Shown here piece by piece: positions 18,381 through 19,819 of a stretch of 19,819 nt of DNA. A program made the translations under genes and the position numbers. How positions within the stretch are numbered: position 1 is the first letter of the stretch; each line of letters begins with the position of its first letter. The DNA is taken from contig LSSK01000640.1 of assembly GCA_001969505.1 (NCBI GenBank), forward strand, positions 1-19,819, in the 5' to 3' direction. The notes under the pieces are model-generated. The model did no database searches, was not told where the DNA came from, and was given only the letters and a program-made list of their open reading frames with translations. Source of the stretch: Zancudomyces culisetae (Eukaryota; Kickxellomycota; Harpellomycetes; Harpellales; Legeriomycetaceae).

Positions 18381-18425
18381 ATGAAGAAAAATGTCTACGG
18401 TTACGGTATTAAGAACAGAGGATAA
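18381..18425 (+). promoter_or_regulatory. Short upstream ORF overlapping the WASP start codon
   Basis: ATG at 18381 opens 14 codons (MKKNVYGYGIKNRG) and stops at 18425, 35 bases past the WASP ATG and in another frame. If the transcript starts upstream of 18381, it would reduce initiation at the WASP ATG. The transcription start is not known. Confidence 0.4.
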
Positions 18426-19819
18426 GGCACTCGTAAAACGGTGCCAAATGTCAAGCGAACATGTACGTACAAAAACTAGAAAAAATCCAATGCGCATTTT
18501 AGTGTTTGGCAAAGCTGAGAGTGAATGTGGTTAGTGCTAATGTAATAAAAAATAACTAATCATGAATACATTAATAAAACATAGAAAATACTGGCAGCCA
18601 CTGCAGCTAGGCTATATGTTGGAGATCAAAGGTCAATGCAATGGAAATATACGAAAATATGGGGAGCAATTATACTAGTTAAAGATTTGAAAACAGGAGC
18701 GTATTTTTTAAGGATTATAAGTCTGGCAAGTAAAAAATTAAAAACTATACTAGGGCTGCAAATAGCTATAACACGTTGATAATAATGATAATAGAAAGGA
18801 AGAGAGGGCGTGATATGGGAGCAGGAGATATATGTTGGCTTTAGATTGGAGCAACGAAGGAGTACATTTTATATATTTGCAGGCGATGTAAGAACAAGAT
18901 TTTTTGATACTGTATTTGTGCGAAATATGTTTGTGTATTAGTATATTAAAGTTGAATAAGGCTGCAGAAATATACGCGGAACTGTAACGAGGAAAACAAT
19001 TTAAATACGTAGGAGCATGTTTTTGGGCTCGACTTTTGCAGCGAAGAAGAGGCAAATGTGTTTTATGGAAAGCTGAGTAAGCGAGCAGCAAAGTTGAAAC
19101 CAAGTAAGTCTAACAGCGTTTTCTTAATTGTAGCTTTGCAGTAAAATTGATTCAAAAATTAAAAAAAAAAATCCTAAACGGAAATGAAAATTATAGATTT
19201 GGGAAGCAGTAATAGCGAAAACGAGAAATACTCGAAATTAAACAGCAAAAACTTAAGCCAGCAGGAAATAGAAATGGTAAGCACGGTTTATCTTGGATCT
19301 TGGGGATATGAATATATATTTTGAGCGTAATATAAACGCTTGATAAATAAAGACACAAAAAAATAAAGAAAAGAAAAAAGGCAAGCTAACAATATGAATT
19401 TACAAATGATACTGATAAAAGATTGAGAATCCAAACCATCCAAAATGGAAAGCAATACTGCAGAGTCTAAAGGGGTTCGGAATAACAGAGAGCCAAATAT
19501 CAGATAGAGAAGCTAGGGAACTTATAATGAGCTTTGTAGCGGAAAGTGGAGGAATAGAGAGCCTCGTATCCGAGTCAGCAACACAGCAGCAGGATAAACA
19601 CGTGGATTACGTTGTACCAACACCCCCACCAGCCCCACCACCACCACCGCCATCGCTACGAACCACATCTCAGCCAGCCAACATCTATACCAAACCGAAG
19701 GCATCGCCACCACCACCACCTCCACCCAGGCGCGGTGCGAAGGGTCGTCCGCCACCTCCACCCCCGCCTTCTAGAAAGACTGTAAATACTAGGCCGCGCA
19801 ACAATGGCCAGCCTGAGTT
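18391..19819 (+). CDS. WASP/Las17 family actin nucleation-promoting factor, 5' part
   Basis: Six exons are visible: 18391-18462, 18585-18729, 18799-18887, 19013-19103, 19197-19276 and 19422 onward, coding 291 residues before the window ends. WASP proteins activate the Arp2/3 complex at endocytic actin patches. The WH1 domain fills residues 1-132: STVTVLRTEDKALVKRC, KILAATAARLYVGDQ, WGAIILVKDLKTGAYFLRI, GVIWEQEIYVGF, HVFGLDFCSEEEANVFYGKL. After a short polar linker, residues 160-207 (WKAILQSLKGFGITESQI, DREARELIMSFVAESGGIE) match the C-terminal part of the WASP GTPase-binding domain. From about 222 the chain is proline-rich (PPPAPPPPPP, SPPPPPPP, RPPPPPPPSR), the usual profilin and SH3 ligand. 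The WH2 and acidic segments must lie beyond the edge. Introns (122, 69, 125, 93, 145 nt) were placed by frame and homology. No CRIB consensus is seen before the GBD part. Confidence 0.93.

Larger units (their letters stand above)
17144..18390. other. Intergenic stretch between the divergent beta-barrel and WASP genes
   Basis: Long open frames here (17202-17453 plus; 17367-17666 and 17782-18135 minus) are low-complexity and I do not call them. Other contents: AACACC repeats (about 17343-17360), a GGGTTG-type repeat (18039-18065), a second ATTACGTAAT palindrome (18110-18119) and a run of 9 C (18160-18168). Confidence 0.5.

Noticed and set aside
19184-19276. ATG at 19184 as the start of a separate protein before the WASP GBD
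   Set aside because: Joining 19103 to 19197 keeps the frame from the WH1 exons, so this ATG lies in the intron.

Overview
The window is nuclear DNA from an AT-rich, intron-bearing eukaryote, and the gene content points to a fungus. One gene carries the Rua1_C (DUF4451) zinc-binding domain, which as far as I know is confined to fungi. Its neighbours are a fungal-style double-psi beta-barrel protein, an NF-YC/Hap5 subunit and a WASP that still has a GTPase-binding-like segment. The composition, short introns and WASP layout suggest an early-diverging lineage (for example Kickxellomycotina/Harpellales-like) rather than Dikarya. That placement is inference.

Layout, left to right: a partial unidentified gene on the minus strand (1-355, running off the edge); an intronless tyrosine aminotransferase-like gene (minus, 909-2153); about 2 kb with little coding signal; an NF-YC/Hap5 gene in four exons (plus, 4204-5640); prohibitin-1 in two exons (minus, 5777-6723); a small membrane-protein exon whose start is unresolved (minus, about 6799-7074); LSm4 in five exons (plus, 7200-7927) whose first coding exon is the ATG alone; a low-confidence transposon-relic-like patch (about 8360-8640); a Rua1_C regulator in four exons (minus, 8849-11506); a gene-poor 4.4 kb stretch with small ORFs and G/C-rich simple repeats (11507-15894); a membrane-anchored expansin/barwin-like protein in three exons (minus, 15895-17143); another gene-poor stretch; and the 5' part of a WASP/Las17 gene (plus, 18391 to beyond the end).

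The recognised genes are not a pathway. They are housekeeping (prohibitin, LSm4), transcription (NF-YC, Rua1_C), actin nucleation (WASP), amino-acid metabolism (aminotransferase) and cell surface (expansin-like). Eighteen introns could be placed by reading frame and splice signals: lengths 68-413 nt, donors mostly GTAAGN or GTAYNN, all phase 0 or 1. I saw no tRNA, rRNA, CRISPR or intact mobile element. The most unusual points are the ATG-only exon of LSm4, two in-phase donors 51 nt apart in NF-YC, the unexpected aminotransferase, the membrane-anchored beta-barrel protein, the apparent loss of the CRIB consensus in WASP, and several long poly-G/poly-C and polypurine tracts confined to the intergenic DNA.
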